A DNA stretch of 64,000 nucleotides, from NCBI RefSeq assembly GCF_025751575.1, contig NZ_JAOWLA010000001.1, forward strand, positions 1 through 64,000, given 5' to 3'. The stretch is from Albidovulum sediminicola (GTDB lineage: Bacteria > Pseudomonadota > Alphaproteobacteria > Rhodobacterales > Rhodobacteraceae). Under the pieces are notes generated by a model. That model was not told the DNA's origin and made no database searches. It saw only the letters and a program-made list of their open reading frames with translations. Positions within the stretch are counted from its first letter, which is position 1. Every line of letters starts with the position of its first letter. The translations under genes were made by a program, and so were the position numbers. This document shows, one piece after another, positions 62,516 to 64,000 of this stretch.

Positions 62516-63606
62516 GCCTTGGCCCCCTTCTTGCCCGCGCCCAGCATCGGCGCGCTTTGCCGGTCGAGCGGCCAGCGCGGCCGCGCGGGCAGGTCGAGGC
62601 CATCGCGAAGCCCGAGGCGGAACCGCTCGATGCCGGCCCAGGCAATCATCGCCGCGTTGTCGGTGCAAAGCGCCAGCGGCGGGGCGAGGAAGCGCACGCC
62701 GCGGTCGCGCGCGACGCCCTCAAGCCCCGCGCGGATGGCGCGGTTCGCAGCCACCCCGCCCGCGACGGCAAAGGCGGGCGCTCGGGGCCGCTCTTGCAGG
62801 TAAAGGTCCAGTGCGCGTGCCGACTTCGCCGCGAGGACCTCCACCACCGCCGCCTGAAACCCTGCGCAAAGGTCGGCGCGGTCCTGACGGGTCAGACCGC
62901 CCTTCTCGGCCACCACGCTGTCGCGTGCCCGCAAAAGCGCGGTCTTCAGCCCCGAGAACGACAGGTCCACCCCGGGGCGATCCAGCAGCGGTCGCGGAAA
63001 AGCGAAGCGCGTGGCGTCGCCCGTGGCCGCCTCGGCCTCGACCGAGGGGCCGCCGGGTTGCGGCAGGCCCAGCAGCTTGGCCGTCTTGTCGAAGGCCTCG
63101 CCCGGCGCGTCGTCGATTGTTCCGCCGAGGCGGGTGAAGTCTTCGACCCCGCGCACCAGCAGGAACTGGCAATGCCCGCCCGAAACCAAGAGCATCAGGA
63201 AGGGAAAGGAAAGCCCGTCGGTCAGCCGCGGGGTCAGCGCGTGCCCGGCCAGGTGGTTGACCCCGATCAGCGGCAGACCCGCCGCGACAGAGATCGCCTT
63301 GGCGCACATCACCCCTGCCAGCACCCCGCCGATCAGCCCCGGTCCGGCCGTCACCGCGACCGCGTCGAGATCGGTAAGCGCAACGCCGGCCTCCGCCAGC
63401 GCACGCTCCACGCAGTGGTCGATCTGCTCGGCATGGGCGCGCGCGGCGATTTCCGGCACCACGCCGCCGAAGTCGGCATGGAGCGCCGTCTGCCCCTCCA
63501 CCACCGAGGACAGGATCACCGGCGCGCCATCCGTCAGGCGCACGACGGCGGCCGCGGTATCGTCGCAGCTGCTCTCAAGCCCGAGAATGGTGATCGTTTC
63601 GCCCAT
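62512..63606 (-). CDS. tsaD: tRNA threonylcarbamoyladenosine transferase TsaD
   Basis: 364 residues. It completes the t6A modification of ANN-decoding tRNAs with TsaBCE. The ASKHA fold shows [15 protein letters not shown] at the start, [15 protein letters not shown] for the metal-binding His pair, GVNHLAGH and LVSGGHCQF. The ATG at 63606 begins MGETITILG. It diverges from hemD over an 85-base gap. Confidence 0.96.
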   Translation of the reverse strand: MGETITILGLESSCDDTAAAVVRLTDGAPVILSSVVEGQTALHADFGGVVPEIAARAHAEQIDHCVERALAEAGVALTDLDAVAVTAGPGLIGGVLAGVMCAKAISVAAGLPLIGVNHLAGHALTPRLTDGLSFPFLMLLVSGGHCQFLLVRGVEDFTRLGGTIDDAPGEAFDKTAKLLGLPQPGGPSVEAEAATGDATRFAFPRPLLDRPGVDLSFSGLKTALLRARDSVVAEKGGLTRQDRADLCAGFQAAVVEVLAAKSARALDLYLQERPRAPAFAVAGGVAANRAIRAGLEGVARDRGVRFLAPPLALCTDNAAMIAWAGIERFRLGLRDGLDLPARPRWPLDRQSAPMLGAGKKGAKA

Positions 63607-63691
63607 GGTCCTGCCGGTTGCGCCCCTTGCCTCTGGCAGGTAACACCCAGACAGGCTCCAGACAATCCCGCGGGGCCGGAAGGGGGGCGCG

Positions 63692-64000
63692 ATTACCCGT
63701 CCGACGCTGATCCTGACACGCCCCGCCGCGCAGGCAGAGGCCTTTGCCCGCGCCTTCCGCGATCGCTTCGGGGAGGACTGGCCCGTCATCGCCTCCCCGC
63801 TCACCGAAACCCGGTACCTTGACGCGGCGATGGAGCTGACGGGCTGCACGGCGGTGATCTTCACCTCGGCCAATGCCGTCACCGGCTTCTGCCGCCTGAG
63901 CCCGAGGCGCGATCTGGAGGCACTTTGCGTCGGCGCGCGCACAGCCGAGGTCGCGCGCCGCGCGGGTTTCGCGGCCAGCGAAGGCCCCGGCGATGCGGAG
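63692..64000 (+). CDS. hemD: Uroporphyrinogen-III synthase, N-terminal part (partial, ATT start proposed)
   Basis: The frame running off the right edge reads [21 protein letters not shown] and then [10 protein letters not shown], the N-terminus of HemD, which closes hydroxymethylbilane to uroporphyrinogen III for heme and bacteriochlorophyll. The frame is open from 63644 and holds no ATG, GTG or TTG before the conserved block. The best start is ATT at 63692, with a GGAAGGGGGG purine run just upstream. The first in-frame ATG, near 63830, would remove the conserved start. The gene diverges from tsaD. Confidence 0.75.
   Translation, partial: MTRPTLILTRPAAQAEAFARAFRDRFGEDWPVIASPLTETRYLDAAMELTGCTAVIFTSANAVTGFCRLSPRRDLEALCVGARTAEVARRAGFAASEGPGDAE

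Overview
The window is a GC-rich (about two thirds G+C by eye), densely coded alphaproteobacterial chromosome segment, most likely from a Rhodobacteraceae (Rhodobacterales) bacterium. The evidence is a petABC bc1 operon with a three-gene layout, a split flagellar cluster with MotA/MotE-like/FliL/FliF and a TTAA-N7-TTAA-like (CtrA-type) site, TRAP transport genes, COQ9, a DUF1244 protein, an Ald/Lrp divergent pair, and four copies of a TTCTTCATTG / CCCCCGGGGG extragenic palindromic repeat. I recognise that repeat style from this family, but this is an inference and not a database match.

Layout. 1-2.2 kb: the end of an unidentified gene, a GDPD-like protein whose metal ligands look replaced, and a decayed tyrosine-recombinase gene. 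2.2-7.3 kb: a LysR regulator divergent from a TRAP transporter (dctPQM), a tautomerase-like protein and an alpha/beta hydrolase, which together look like a small uptake-and-catabolism cassette. 7.7-11.3 kb: D-amino-acid transaminase, DUF1244, N-formylglutamate amidohydrolase-like protein and pyruvate kinase. 11.6-12.7 kb: fragments of an mttB-type (trimethylamine methyltransferase family) gene beside a TetR regulator.

12.7-25.8 kb is a flagellar cluster. A leftward run carries fliL, a small membrane coiled-coil gene, a motE-like gene, motA, a 758-residue solenoid protein, a transglycosylase, flhA, fliR, flhB and a small coiled-coil gene, mostly joined by 4-base overlaps. A divergent rightward run carries fliF, fliH-like, fliN and fliP. 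MotB, FliQ, FliI, hook, filament and most rod genes are absent and must lie elsewhere.

25.9-39.1 kb: a SASA-family protein that lacks the usual nucleophile, a Clp-fold protease, a SelW-like protein, an adenine deaminase / AMP nucleosidase operon, HU, a methyltransferase, a DMT exporter, chorismate synthase, and a TPP riboswitch controlling thiBPQ. 39.2-41.9 kb: the cytochrome bc1 operon on the minus strand. 42-53 kb: housekeeping and stress genes (GST, NYN-domain protein, PaiB-like, ion channel with zinc ribbon, formaldehyde-detoxifying AdhI, quinone reductase, COQ9, S21, lytic transglycosylase, Lrp/Ald, sulfotransferase, MscL, phosphoribosyltransferase).

53.4-58.2 kb: the phenylalanyl-tRNA synthetase operon, in which a visibly AT-richer membrane-protein gene is seated between pheS and pheT with 4-base overlaps on both sides, followed upstream by rplT and rpmI. 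58.5-64 kb: a small exported acidic protein, a quinone reductase-like enzyme, DUF1761, EVE and YciI-like proteins, gpsA, tsaD and the start of hemD, which seems to lack any ATG, GTG or TTG start. The most unusual items are the pheS-X-pheT insertion, the 758-residue motA-linked protein, two apparent pseudo-enzymes (GDPD-like and SASA-like), the mttB relic and the hemD start.
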